From Paracoccus aerius (lineage in GTDB: Bacteria; Pseudomonadota; Alphaproteobacteria; Rhodobacterales; Rhodobacteraceae), in assembly GCF_014656455.1 (NCBI RefSeq), contig NZ_BNCL01000013.1, positions 37,349 through 101,348 on the forward strand: 64,000 nucleotides of DNA. Direction: 5' to 3'. Position numbers and translations under genes: made by a program. A model generated the notes under the pieces. That model was not told the origin of the DNA and did no database searches. It saw nothing but the letters and a program-made list of their open reading frames with translations. This document shows, piece by piece, positions 26,805 to 35,016 of the stretch (position 1 is its first letter; every line of letters begins with the position of its first letter).

Positions 26805-27985
26805 TCTGGCGCAACATCGCCTCGAACTTCCTGACGCTGCTGATCGTGCTTTTGATCGCGGCGGCGGCCGCGGTGGCCTGGGGCAAGCACCAGTTCACCG
26901 GGCCGGGGCCAAGTGCGGTGGCGCAATGCGTGCAGGTGACGCCGGGCGCTAGCCTGAACGCCGTCAGCCAGCAGCTGGCCGAGCAGGGGGCGATCAGCAA
27001 TTCCTATGTCTTCCGCGCAGGCGCCGATTACATGGACAAAGCGCGCGACCTGAAGTTCGGCAGCTATCTGGTGCCGCCGGGCGCCAGCATGGAGGAGATC
27101 GTCGGCGTCATCACGGCGGGCGGGCCTTCCACCTGCGGGACCGAGGTGATCGTGCGCGTGGGCGTGCGGGAAAACACCGTGCTGCTGCGCGACATGAACC
27201 CCGATACCGGCGCCTTCGAGGAGATGGCGCGCTTCAACCCCGCCACCGAAACCGCCCCCGAGGCAATCATCGCCGCTGTCGACAAGCCCGGTGCGCGGCT
27301 GCGCGTCGCGATGGCCGAGGGGGTGACAAGCTGGCAGGTGGTCGAGGCGCTTAAGGCCGCGACCTTCATGACCGGTGAGGTCGAGGAAGTGCCCGCCGAG
27401 GGCAGCCTGGCCCCCGACACCTATGAGGTCGAGAAGGGCGCCAGCCGCAGCGCGCTGCTGGCCGAGATGGCGCAGCGGCAATCCGCGATCCTTGCCGCCG
27501 AATGGGAGGCGCGGCCCTTCGGCCTGCCCTATGAGACGCCCGAGGAGGCGCTGATCATGGCCTCGATCGTCGAGAAGGAGACGGGCGTGGCGGATGAGCG
27601 TCCGCAGGTCGCCAGCGTCTTCGTCAACCGGCTGGAACAGGGGATGCGGCTGGAAACCGACCCGACGGTGATCTATGGCATCACCAATGGCGAAGGGGTG
27701 CTGGACCGGGGGCTGCGGCGGTCGGAACTGGCCGCGACGACGCCCTATAACACCTATCGCGTCGACGGGCTGCCGCCCACGCCGATTGCCAATCCGGGCC
27801 GGGCCGCGATCAGGGCGGCGCTGAACCCGGACACGACCGATTACCTGTTCTTCGTGGCGGACGGGACGGGCGGGCACACCTTCTCTCGGACCCTGGCCGA
27901 GCATAATGCGGCCGTGGCCCGCTGGCGCGAGATCGAGCGCCAGCAGGGCGGCGACGTGACCAGCCCGGTCCAGGGCGACGGCTGA
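26801..27985 (+). CDS. mltG: Endolytic murein transglycosylase
   Basis: A 394-residue inner-membrane enzyme that cuts glycan strands and can end their elongation. One N-terminal membrane helix (about 8-28) is followed by a LysM-like region and the YceG catalytic domain with ASIVEKETG (catalytic Glu near 254) and NRLEQGMRLETDPTVIYG. Family length is normal. It is coupled to fabF and followed by a strong terminator. Confidence 0.94.
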   Translation: MIWRNIASNFLTLLIVLLIAAAAAVAWGKHQFTGPGPSAVAQCVQVTPGASLNAVSQQLAEQGAISNSYVFRAGADYMDKARDLKFGSYLVPPGASMEEIVGVITAGGPSTCGTEVIVRVGVRENTVLLRDMNPDTGAFEEMARFNPATETAPEAIIAAVDKPGARLRVAMAEGVTSWQVVEALKAATFMTGEVEEVPAEGSLAPDTYEVEKGASRSALLAEMAQRQSAILAAEWEARPFGLPYETPEEALIMASIVEKETGVADERPQVASVFVNRLEQGMRLETDPTVIYGITNGEGVLDRGLRRSELAATTPYNTYRVDGLPPTPIANPGRAAIRAALNPDTTDYLFFVADGTGGHTFSRTLAEHNAAVARWREIERQQGGDVTSPVQGDG

Positions 27986-28012
27986 GTCGCAAGCCGTTCA
28001 AAGGGTTTGACA

Positions 28013-28057
28013 AAGCCCGTCCCCTTGCGCAGGCTGATCGCAAGGGGCGGGCTTTTT
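28013..28057 (+). terminator. Strong intrinsic terminator after mltG
   Basis: A long GC stem, AGCCCG-CCCCTTGCG against CGCAAGGGGCGGGCT (28013-28029 with 28039-28054, one mismatch-like wobble), a 9-base loop and a T-run. Confidence 0.93.
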
Positions 28058-28104
28058 CCATGGCGTGATCCCGCGCCGGCCGTCGCCTTTCAGGAGATTG
28101 TGCC

Positions 28105-28548
28105 ATGAAACTGTCCGACATGTTCTCGACCCTGGCGGAGAATGCCCGCACCTATGAAAAGCGCGTGGCGGAATGGCAGGACGAAATGACCTCGCGCAAT
28201 GACGAGATGATGAACAGCGCCCGCAAGTGGCAGGAAACGGCCATGCAGCGCCAGGACGAGATGAACCGGCAGATGCGCGGCTACTTCGAGGAAGCGGGCG
28301 AGAATGTCCGCAACCAGTGGCAGGCGATGCAATCCGCTTGGGAAGACCAGTTCCAGAAGATGCGCGAAAAGGGCGAGGAGATGCGCGCCGCTGCGATGAA
28401 ATCGGGCAACCTGCCGGAATGGGCCGAGGCCTATGCCGCGCAGATGGTGGGCTTTGCCCAGAAGATGCAGGACGAGGCCGCCAATGCCATCGCCGCCGCC
28501 ACGGAAGCCCGGGGCAAGAGCAAGGGAAAAGGCAGCCGCGACGCCTGA
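28105..28548 (+). CDS. Charged alpha-helical protein of unknown role
   Basis: A 147-residue protein rich in Glu, Lys, Arg, Gln and Met, almost certainly a long amphipathic helix bundle or coiled coil, with no signal peptide or membrane helix. I do not recognise a named family; phasin-like or polymer-associated proteins have a similar build. It has its own CAGGAG ribosome site and stands between the mltG terminator and the gene transfer agent promoter, so it is probably a single-gene unit. Nothing ties it to particle production. Confidence 0.6.
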   Translation: MKLSDMFSTLAENARTYEKRVAEWQDEMTSRNDEMMNSARKWQETAMQRQDEMNRQMRGYFEEAGENVRNQWQAMQSAWEDQFQKMREKGEEMRAAAMKSGNLPEWAEAYAAQMVGFAQKMQDEAANAIAAATEARGKSKGKGSRDA

Positions 28549-28559
28549 GAGGCGAATCC

Positions 28560-28675
28560 TGTTGCATCGATCCCGCCCCTTCGTTGGGCCAGACGACGGG
28601 GCCTGATGTCGAGGTGTTGCAGGGGGTGTTGCATCGGTCAACCCTTTGTTCGGGATCGTTAAACGTCCCTGTTGC
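28560..28675 (+). promoter_or_regulatory. Four TGTTGC direct repeats upstream of the GTA promoter
   Basis: TGTTGC occurs in the same orientation at 28560, 28615, 28627 and 28670; the first and third extend to TGTTGCATCG. They cover the 137 bp upstream of the promoter at 28697. A binding site for an activator of the GTA operon (GafA is the known direct activator in R. capsulatus) is a reasonable inference. Confidence 0.45.
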
Positions 28676-28696
28676 GTGCGCCCTTGGGTTTAGCGA

Positions 28697-28725
28697 TTGA
28701 CTTACCGAACGCCCTGAAGTAGAAC
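28697..28725 (+). promoter_or_regulatory. Candidate promoter of the GTA cluster
   Basis: TTGACT at 28697-28702 and TAGAAC at 28720-28725, spaced by exactly 17 bases, about 100 bp before the first GTA gene. Confidence 0.65.
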
Positions 28726-28749
28726 ATTTACATGCTGGGAAAAGTGGGC

Positions 28750-28784
28750 AAGCGGCCGGGGGGCGACCTCTAGGGCCGCTTTTT
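28750..28784 (+). terminator. Terminator-like hairpin in the GTA leader
   Basis: AAGCGGCC at 28750-28757 pairs with GGCCGCTT at 28774-28781, followed by a T-run to 28784. It lies between the candidate promoter and the first gene (28830), so the leader could end transcription early, as in attenuation. Confidence 0.6.
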
Positions 28785-28829
28785 CAGTTTTCGGCTCGTG
28801 CGGACAGGACACGAGGCGGGACAGTTTGC

Positions 28830-29249
28830 ATGAACGATATGGAATGGCGCGGGATCGCTGATCCCGAAGGACCGTTCGCGGCCGGGGAAGCCCTGCCGCG
28901 GGGGGGCGTGAAGCCGGTTGCGAGTGCGGAGGCAGCGATGGATCCACATGAGGCCATCGCCGTCGCTGAAGGGTTGTTCTGGTCCTATGTCAAGGATCTC
29001 AAGCGTCACGAGGCCGCATTGGAGGCCCGGCAGAGCGGGGCCGTGGACCCGGCCGAGCTGAAGGAAGCCATGCAAACCGCGAAGGTCGTCCGCGAGGCGG
29101 TCGGCCTTCTGATGGCGGAAAGGAACAGGGTTGACAAGTTACGCAAGGATATCGCCGGAGGGGTCGGGGGCGGAAGCCTCGACCTTGGCCAGGCACGAGA
29201 TGAGATCGGGCGCCGCCTGGCTTGCCTCCGCCGCGCCGGAGGACGTTGA
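28830..29249 (+). CDS. GTA small terminase subunit (orfg1)
   Basis: A 139-residue first protein of the gene transfer agent cluster, in the place of RcGTA orfg1 (Rcc01682), which acts as the DNA-recognition subunit of the packaging motor. Residues 40-120 are helical and charged, with a LKRHEAALEARQSG and LMAERNRVDKLRKD pattern. It overlaps the large terminase gene by about 50 bp. The start could also be ATG 28839. Confidence 0.82.
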   Translation: MNDMEWRGIADPEGPFAAGEALPRGGVKPVASAEAAMDPHEAIAVAEGLFWSYVKDLKRHEAALEARQSGAVDPAELKEAMQTAKVVREAVGLLMAERNRVDKLRKDIAGGVGGGSLDLGQARDEIGRRLACLRRAGGR

Positions 29250-30540
29250 CGCATTCCTGGGCGGGCTGTCGGAGAACGCACTGATGGCGCTGCCCTGGCT
29301 GTTCGAGTTCTGGGCCCTGCCGCACCAGTTGCCCCCCGAGGGTGACTGGAAGACCTGGGTGATCATGGGCGGGCGCGGCGCGGGCAAGACCCGCGCCGGG
29401 TCCGAATGGGTGCGGCGGATGGTCGAGGGGCCGACCGCCGCCGCACCGGGGAAATGCCATCGCGTGGCGCTGGTGGGCGAAACCTTTGACCAGGTGCGCG
29501 AGGTGATGGTGTTCGGCGAAAGCGGGATCCTTGCCTGTTCGCCCCCCGACCGGCGGCCTGTCTGGGAAGCCGGGCGCAGGCGGCTGGTCTGGGCCAATGG
29601 CGCGACCGCCACGGTTTATTCCGCGCATGAGCCCGAGGCGCTGCGCGGGCCGCAGTTCGACGCGGCCTGGGCGGACGAGCTTGCCAAGTGGAAGAAGTCC
29701 GAGGATGTCTGGGACATGCTGCAATTCGCGCTGCGGCTCGGCGAGCATCCCCAGCAGGTCGTGACCACCACCCCGCGAAATGTGGGCGTGCTGAAGCGGA
29801 TCCTGGGTAACGCCTCGACGGTCACGACCCATGCGCCCACGGATGCGAACCGCGCCTATCTGGCGGAGAGCTTTCTGGCCGAGGTGGCGTCACGCTATGG
29901 CGGGACGCGGCTGGGGCGGCAGGAGCTGGACGGGGTGCTGCTGGACGATGTCGAGGGCGCGCTGTGGACCACGGCGATGCTGGAAGGCGCCCGGATGGAA
30001 CGCGCGCCGAAGCTGTCGCGCGTGGTCGTGGCGGTCGATCCGGCGGTGACGGCGGGCAAGGCCAGCGACGAATGCGGGATCGTGGTCGCGGGTGTCGTGG
30101 CCGAGGGCGAGCCGGGAAGCTGGACCGCCTATGTGCTGGAGGATGCCACGGTGAAGGGCGGGCCGCTGGATTGGGCGCGGGCCGCCATTGCCGCGATGGA
30201 CCGCCACGGCGCCGAGCGACTGGTGGCCGAGGTGAACCAGGGCGGCGACCTGGTGGAAAGCGTGATCCGGCAGGTGGATCCCTTGGTCCCGTTCCGTGCC
30301 TTGAGGGCGGGCCGGGGCAAGGGGCTGCGGGCCGAGCCTGTGGCAGCGCTGTACGAGCAGGGGCGGGTCAAGCACCTGCGCGGGCTGGGCGCGCTGGAGG
30401 ATCAGATGTGCCAGATGACGGTGCGCGGCTTTGAGGGGCGCGGGTCGCCTGACCGGCTGGATGCGTTGGTCTGGGCGATCCACGAATTGATGATCGAGCC
30501 GGGGGCAAGCTGGCGGCGGCCGCAGATGCGGCGGCTGTGA
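29200..30540 (+). CDS. GTA large terminase (orfg2)
   Basis: A 446-residue packaging ATPase and nuclease that fills GTA heads with host DNA. Walker A is GGRGAGKTRA (about residues 57-66), a Walker B-like AAWADELAKW follows near 165, and the RNase H-like nuclease domain starts with VVVAVDPAVT near 280 and has later acidic residues. The ATG at 29200 is preferred: an upstream TTG at 29131 lies well inside orfg1. A repeat element and a terminator follow the stop. Confidence 0.93.
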   Translation: MRSGAAWLASAAPEDVDAFLGGLSENALMALPWLFEFWALPHQLPPEGDWKTWVIMGGRGAGKTRAGSEWVRRMVEGPTAAAPGKCHRVALVGETFDQVREVMVFGESGILACSPPDRRPVWEAGRRRLVWANGATATVYSAHEPEALRGPQFDAAWADELAKWKKSEDVWDMLQFALRLGEHPQQVVTTTPRNVGVLKRILGNASTVTTHAPTDANRAYLAESFLAEVASRYGGTRLGRQELDGVLLDDVEGALWTTAMLEGARMERAPKLSRVVVAVDPAVTAGKASDECGIVVAGVVAEGEPGSWTAYVLEDATVKGGPLDWARAAIAAMDRHGAERLVAEVNQGGDLVESVIRQVDPLVPFRALRAGRGKGLRAEPVAALYEQGRVKHLRGLGALEDQMCQMTVRGFEGRGSPDRLDALVWAIHELMIEPGASWRRPQMRRL

Positions 30541-30549
30541 GGCAAGGCT

Positions 30550-30597
30550 GGGGGCTTCGCGCCCCCAGACCCCTGCGGGATATTTGGACCAAGATGA
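30550..30597 (+). repeat. REP-like intergenic repeat, copy B
   Basis: GGGGGCTTCGCGCCCCC hairpin (30550-30566), then AGACCCC, GGGATATTTGG and CCAAGATGAA; the same layout as 25400-25451. It lies 9 bp past the large terminase stop, inside the GTA cluster. Confidence 0.75.
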
Positions 30598-30624
30598 AAG
30601 GGCCGCCGTCTGGCGGCCCTTTTT
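30597..30624 (+). terminator. Intrinsic terminator between terminase and portal genes
   Basis: An 11-bp perfect stem (AAAGGGCCGCC with GGCGGCCCTTT) with a 4-base loop and T tail. It is located inside the GTA cluster, 21 bp before the portal start. Confidence 0.8.
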
Positions 30625-30644
30625 CGTTGGCAAGGAGGCAAATG

Positions 30645-31826
30645 ATGGCGTTTCGATTGTTTTCGCGGGAGGAGAAGCAGGCCCCCGCGCCGGAAAGAAA
30701 GGCCAGTGCGACGGGCCGGGTCGTGGCCTTTGCCAGCGGCGGCAGGACCGTCTGGTCGTCGCGGGACACGGCCAGCCTGACGCGCGGGGGCTTTGTCGGC
30801 AATCCGGTAGGCTTTCGCTGCGTCAAGCTGATCGCCGAGGCGGCGGCGGCGGTGCCTTTGGTCTGCGAGGATCGCGAGCGGCGCTATGACGTGCATCCGG
30901 TGCTGGATCTGCTGCGGCGACCCAATCCGGGGCAGGGCCGGGCGGAGCTGTTCGAGGCGTTGTTCGGGCAGATGCTGCTGTCGGGCAACGGCTATGTCGA
31001 GGCTGCGGGACTTGGGGCGCAAGGTCTGCCCGAGGAACTGCACGTCCTGCGGTCGGACCGGATGAGCATCGTTCCCGGCGCGGATGGTTGGCCCGTGGCC
31101 TATGACTATTCGGTCGGAGGGCGCAAGCATCGCTTTGACATGACCGGAAGTCCCGATCCGATCTGCCACATCAAGTCCTTCCACCCTCAGGATGACCATT
31201 ACGGTCTGTCGCCCATGCAGGCGGCGGCGGTGGCGCTGGATGTGCATAACAGCGCGTCGGCCTGGTCCAAGGCGCTGCTGGACAACGCGGCGCGGCCTTC
31301 CGGGGCCATTGTCTACAAGGGCGTGGACGGGCAGGGCGTCCTGTCGCCCGAGCAATACGACCGGCTGGTGGGTGAAATCGAGATGAACCACCAGGGCGCG
31401 CGCAACGCGGGCCGCCCGATGCTGCTGGAAGGCGGGCTCGACTGGAAGCCGATGGGGTTCAGCCCCAGCGACATGGAGTTTCACGAGACCAAGCTGTCGG
31501 CGGCGCGAGAGATCGCCTTGGCCTTCGGCGTGCCGCCGATGCTGCTGGGGATCCCCGGCGACGCGACCTATGCCAATTATGCCGAAGCGCACCGGGCGTT
31601 CTATCGGTTGACGGTGTTGCCGCTGGCCACGCGGGTCGCGGCTTCTGTTGCCTGGTGGCTGTCCGAGCATCTGGGCGCCGAGGTCGATCTGCGCCCCGAC
31701 CCCGACCGCATCCCGGCGCTTGCCGAGGAACGCGACCAGCAATGGAAGCGGATCGGCGAGGCGCTGTTCCTGACGGATGCGGAAAAGCGGGCGCTTCTGG
31801 GCCTGCCGCCCCTGGCCGGGGCGTGA
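30645..31826 (+). CDS. GTA portal protein (orfg3)
   Basis: A 393-residue HK97-type portal protein, the ring at the head vertex through which DNA enters. Typical blocks are NPVGFRCVKLIAEAAAAVP, LLRRPNPGQGRAELFEALFG, GNGYVE, IKSFHPQDDHYGLSPMQAA and FGVPPMLLG. Of two adjacent ATG codons (30642, 30645), the second is six bases from AGGAGG and is chosen. It is the first gene after the internal terminator. Confidence 0.92.
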   Translation: MAFRLFSREEKQAPAPERKASATGRVVAFASGGRTVWSSRDTASLTRGGFVGNPVGFRCVKLIAEAAAAVPLVCEDRERRYDVHPVLDLLRRPNPGQGRAELFEALFGQMLLSGNGYVEAAGLGAQGLPEELHVLRSDRMSIVPGADGWPVAYDYSVGGRKHRFDMTGSPDPICHIKSFHPQDDHYGLSPMQAAAVALDVHNSASAWSKALLDNAARPSGAIVYKGVDGQGVLSPEQYDRLVGEIEMNHQGARNAGRPMLLEGGLDWKPMGFSPSDMEFHETKLSAAREIALAFGVPPMLLGIPGDATYANYAEAHRAFYRLTVLPLATRVAASVAWWLSEHLGAEVDLRPDPDRIPALAEERDQQWKRIGEALFLTDAEKRALLGLPPLAGA

Positions 31827-31830
31827 CCCT

Positions 31831-32064
31831 ATGGAAGGGTCGCGTTTCGTCAAGGACGGCTTTGGCTGGCATGACCAGCGGTTCGAGGTCCAGGAGCGGA
31901 TCATGGCGCTGCAGTTCGGCACCATGGAGAAGCGGCTGGAGCGGATCGAGGCGCTGATCGAGGGGCTGGAGCGGCGGCTGTGGATGACCGTCTATGGCGT
32001 CGTCGCGGTGATCCTGACGCAGGCGGTGCAGGGCATTCTGGAATTTGCGCCCAAAGGAGGCTGA
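31831..32064 (+). CDS. GTA head formation protein, Rcc01685-like (orfg3.5)
   Basis: A 77-residue protein in the place of RcGTA orfg3.5. It starts FVKDGFGWHDQRFEVQERIMALQ, continues as a charged helix (MEKRLERIEALIEGLERRLW) and ends in a short hydrophobic helix (MTVYGVVAVILTQAVQGI). This arrangement is characteristic of the Rcc01685 family, whose precise function is unclear. Confidence 0.82.
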   Translation: MEGSRFVKDGFGWHDQRFEVQERIMALQFGTMEKRLERIEALIEGLERRLWMTVYGVVAVILTQAVQGILEFAPKGG

Positions 32065-32067
32065 TGG

Positions 32068-32595
32068 ATGGTTCCGGGACTTGAGGTGAAATTCGCGGGC
32101 GGTGCGCCCGTGCTGTCGGACGGGCAGGTGATCGAAGGCTATGCCAGCCTGTTTGGCCTGACCGATCAGGGCGGCGACGCGGTGGCGCCCGGGGCGTTCC
32201 AGGCGTCGCTGGCGCGGCTGGCGGCCAAGGGCGACAAGGTGCGGATGTTATGGCAGCACGACCCCGCCAAGCCCATTGGCGTCTGGGACGAGATCCGCGA
32301 AGACGAGAAGGGCCTGTGGGTCAAGGGCAGGCTTCTGCCCGAGGTGGCCCAGGCCCGCGAAGCCGCGGCACTGATCCAGGCGGGGGCCATCGACGGGTTG
32401 TCGATCGGCTATCGCACGATCCGCGCGGAACGTGACAAGCAAGGTCGCCGGGTGCTGGCCGAGGTCGAGTTGTGGGAGGTGTCCCTGGTCACCTTCCCGA
32501 TGCTGCCCGAGGCCAAGGTCGGTTGCAAGGAGGCAGACGACCTACGCGAGGTGGCGGCGCTGTTCACGGCGGCAGCGGAAGCCTTGCGGAATTGA
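32068..32595 (+). CDS. GTA prohead protease (orfg4)
   Basis: A 175-residue HK97-type maturation protease that trims the capsid protein. The catalytic His is H64 (WQHDPAKPIGVW), Ser is S112 (GLSIGYRT), and an acidic residue follows in VELWEVSLVTFPM. AAAGGAGG stands upstream of the ATG. Confidence 0.9.
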   Translation: MVPGLEVKFAGGAPVLSDGQVIEGYASLFGLTDQGGDAVAPGAFQASLARLAAKGDKVRMLWQHDPAKPIGVWDEIREDEKGLWVKGRLLPEVAQAREAAALIQAGAIDGLSIGYRTIRAERDKQGRRVLAEVELWEVSLVTFPMLPEAKVGCKEADDLREVAALFTAAAEALRN

Positions 32596-32708
32596 GATCG
32601 GCGGGTGCGTGCAGGCACGCATCCCAGGGTTTGGACTGCCAAGGCGGTCCGAAGGCAGGGGCGGCCAGAACGGGCGGCGACCCCGATCATCGTGATGAGG
32701 AGAAGATC

Positions 32709-33872
32709 ATGACCGAGGTGAAAGCCGCGGAGGGTGGCGGCACGGCTGCCGACCTGAAGGGGGCCATTCTTGGGTTCGTCAGCGAACTCAAAGGCTTTCG
32801 TGACGACATTCAGAAGAAATTCACTGCACAGGAAGAGCGCATGAACATGCTTGATCGCAAGACCGCCATCCGTGGCCGCACCCCTCTGTCCGCCACCGCC
32901 GAGGTCGAGGTGCCCCACCAGAAGGCGTTCAACGCCTATCTTCGCAGCGGCGACGATGACGGCCTGCGCGGCCTTGTCATCGAGGAGAAGGGCCTGACGG
33001 TTGCCAGCGACGGCGGCTTCCTGGCGGCGCCGCAGGTTGCGGAAACGGTGCAGAACGTGCTGCGGTCGGGCGCGTCGCTGCGCAAGCTGGCAAACGTGGT
33101 GACGATCGAATCCGCCAGCTATGAGGTGCTGGTCGAGAAGGGCGAGACCGCCGCAGGCTGGGCCACCGAAACCGGTGCGCCCGAGACGGCGTCCGGCCAG
33201 ATCGAGCGCATCTCGATCCCGCTGCACGAGCTTTCGGCCATGCCCAAGGCCAGCCAGCGTCTGCTGGACGACGCGGCATTCGATGTCGAGGCCTGGCTGG
33301 CCGAGCGTATCGCCGACAAGTTCGCCCGGTCCGAAGCCGCGGCCTTCATCACCGGCGACGGCGTGGCCAAGCCCAAGGGGATCATGGCCTATCCGACCGC
33401 GCCCAACGCCTCGGCAGGAGATGGCAAGATCGGCGTGATCGAGACCGGCACGATGGGCGGGTTCGACACGGGGGCCCCTGCGGATGCGCTGATCGACCTG
33501 ATCTATGCCCTGGGGGCCGAATATCGGGTCAATGCCAGCTTCGTCATGAACTCGAAGACCGCCGCCGCCATCCGCAAGATGAAGGATGCCGACGGGCGCT
33601 TCCTGTGGACCGATGCGCTTGCCGCAGGGCAGACCCCGCAGCTGCTGGGCTATCCTGTCCTGATCAGCGAAGACATGCCCGACATCGGGACGGACGCCAA
33701 GGCCGTCGCCTTTGGCGACTTCCGCGCCGCCTATACGATTGTCGAACGTCCCGACCTGCGCGTCCTGCGTGACCCGTTCAGCGCCAAGCCGCATGTGCTG
33801 TTCTACGCGACCAAGCGCGTCGGCGGCGGCGTGACGGATTTCCGCGCCATCAAGCTGCTGCAGTTCGCCTGA
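32709..33872 (+). CDS. GTA major capsid protein (orfg5)
   Basis: A 387-residue HK97-fold capsid protein. Residues up to about 105 form the helical, charged pro-segment (KAAEGGGTAADLKGAIL, later EERMNMLDRKTA), expected to be removed by the orfg4 protease. The mature part shows typical blocks: GGFLAAPQVAETV, KLANVVTIES, AWLAERIADKFARSEAAAF and the GYPVLISEDMPD loop. GAGGAG precedes the ATG at 32709. A large inverted repeat follows it. Confidence 0.94.
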   Translation: MTEVKAAEGGGTAADLKGAILGFVSELKGFRDDIQKKFTAQEERMNMLDRKTAIRGRTPLSATAEVEVPHQKAFNAYLRSGDDDGLRGLVIEEKGLTVASDGGFLAAPQVAETVQNVLRSGASLRKLANVVTIESASYEVLVEKGETAAGWATETGAPETASGQIERISIPLHELSAMPKASQRLLDDAAFDVEAWLAERIADKFARSEAAAFITGDGVAKPKGIMAYPTAPNASAGDGKIGVIETGTMGGFDTGAPADALIDLIYALGAEYRVNASFVMNSKTAAAIRKMKDADGRFLWTDALAAGQTPQLLGYPVLISEDMPDIGTDAKAVAFGDFRAAYTIVERPDLRVLRDPFSAKPHVLFYATKRVGGGVTDFRAIKLLQFA

Positions 33873-33895
33873 TCCCGGATCGCGGGACCAGGTGA

Positions 33896-33983
33896 GGGAA
33901 AGACCGCGCGCGGGTCGCTGGCCATTCCGGCTTTGCAACTGTCCGCGCGCGCTTATGGCCGGCGCGCGGGCGCGGTCTTTCCC
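33896..33983. repeat. Large inverted repeat after the GTA capsid gene
   Basis: A 14-bp perfect pair, GGGAAAGACCGCGC at 33896-33909 and its complement at 33970-33983, encloses a second pair (GGCCAT 33920-33925 with ATGGCC 33955-33960). A further 7-bp hairpin (33999-34005 with 34013-34019) follows. There is no T-run, so RNA stability or attenuation fits better than simple termination. Confidence 0.75.
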
Positions 33984-34063
33984 GACTTGATGCGACGGCA
34001 AGGCCCAAGGGCGGCCTTGTCCCGGTGGATGACAAGCGGACAGCAGGACGGGAGGTTCGCGAG

Positions 34064-34681
34064 ATGATGCTGATCGAGGAAACGGCGCCGGCAGCCGAGG
34101 CGCTGCCTGTCGCGGCGCTGCGCGAGCATCTGCGGCTTGGAACAGGGTTCGAGATTGCAGACGACACGGCGGAAGACATGGCCCTGGCAGGGTTCCTGCG
34201 GGCCGCGATCGCGACGATCGAGGCGCGGACCGGAAAGGTCCTGCTGACGCGGCGCTTCACGATGCAACTGGACGACTGGCGCGACCGGCTGGGCCAGACG
34301 CTGCCCCTGGCGCCCGTGACGCAGGTCGAGAAGGTCGAGATCGACGACGGCATGGGCACAGTGACTGAGGTTCCGCAGGAGAACTGGCGCCTTCTGCCGC
34401 ACGGGCAGCGGCCGATGATCCTGCCGACCGGGGTGATCCTGCCGCATGTTCCCCGGCGTGGGACAGTCAGCGTGACCTTTGTCGCGGGCTTCGGCGATAG
34501 CTGGTCGCAGGTTCCGGCGGATCTGGCGCAGGCGGTTCTGATGCTGGCCGCGCGTTATTACGAGGATCGCGGACATGACGGCACGAAGGGCGGGATGCCC
34601 TTCGGGGTCAGCGCGCTGATCGAGCGCTGGCGTCAGGTCCGGACGCTGGCCGGGCGCGGCGGCCGCGAGGCACGGCGATGA
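34064..34681 (+). CDS. GTA head-tail adaptor (orfg6)
   Basis: A 205-residue HK97 gp6-like connector that sits under the portal. It has the LREHLRL start block, the ATIEARTGKVLLTR segment and an FVAGFGDSWSQVPADLAQAVLMLAARYYE helix pair typical of the family. GGAGG at 34051 favours the ATG at 34064 over that at 34067. Its stop overlaps the next gene (ATGA). Confidence 0.86.
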   Translation: MMLIEETAPAAEALPVAALREHLRLGTGFEIADDTAEDMALAGFLRAAIATIEARTGKVLLTRRFTMQLDDWRDRLGQTLPLAPVTQVEKVEIDDGMGTVTEVPQENWRLLPHGQRPMILPTGVILPHVPRRGTVSVTFVAGFGDSWSQVPADLAQAVLMLAARYYEDRGHDGTKGGMPFGVSALIERWRQVRTLAGRGGREARR

Positions 34682-35016
34682 GCGTGCCGAACCTGAATGT
34701 CCGGCTGGAACTGGAAGGCTCGGTTCGCCAGGGGGACGGAATGGGCGGATATCGCACCGTCTGGCAGCGGATCGGTACCCTGTGGGCCGAGATGAAGGCC
34801 GGCGCCGGCCAGGAACGCGGGGCCCAGGTCGCACCGGAAAGCGTGGTGTCCTGGCGGATCACGGTACGGGGCGCGAGGGCCGGTGATCCCCGGCGTCCTG
34901 CGGCTGGCCAGAGGATGCGGATGGGACAGCGCCTGTTCGTCATCGAAGCCGTGGCCGAGCGTGATGGGGCGGGCCATTGGCTGACCTGCTTTGCCCGAGA
35001 GGAGGCCCAGGCATGA
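34678..35016 (+). CDS. GTA head-closure/stopper protein (orfg7)
   Basis: A 112-residue small beta-rich protein of the phage head-tail joining family (SPP1 gp16-like). The pattern of a beta barrel start (NVRLELEGSVRQGDGMGGY), VWQRIGTLWAEMK and a FVIEAVAERDGAGHWLTCFARE end suits it. Overlaps at both ends are ATGA. Confidence 0.82.
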   Translation: MSVPNLNVRLELEGSVRQGDGMGGYRTVWQRIGTLWAEMKAGAGQERGAQVAPESVVSWRITVRGARAGDPRRPAAGQRMRMGQRLFVIEAVAERDGAGHWLTCFAREEAQA

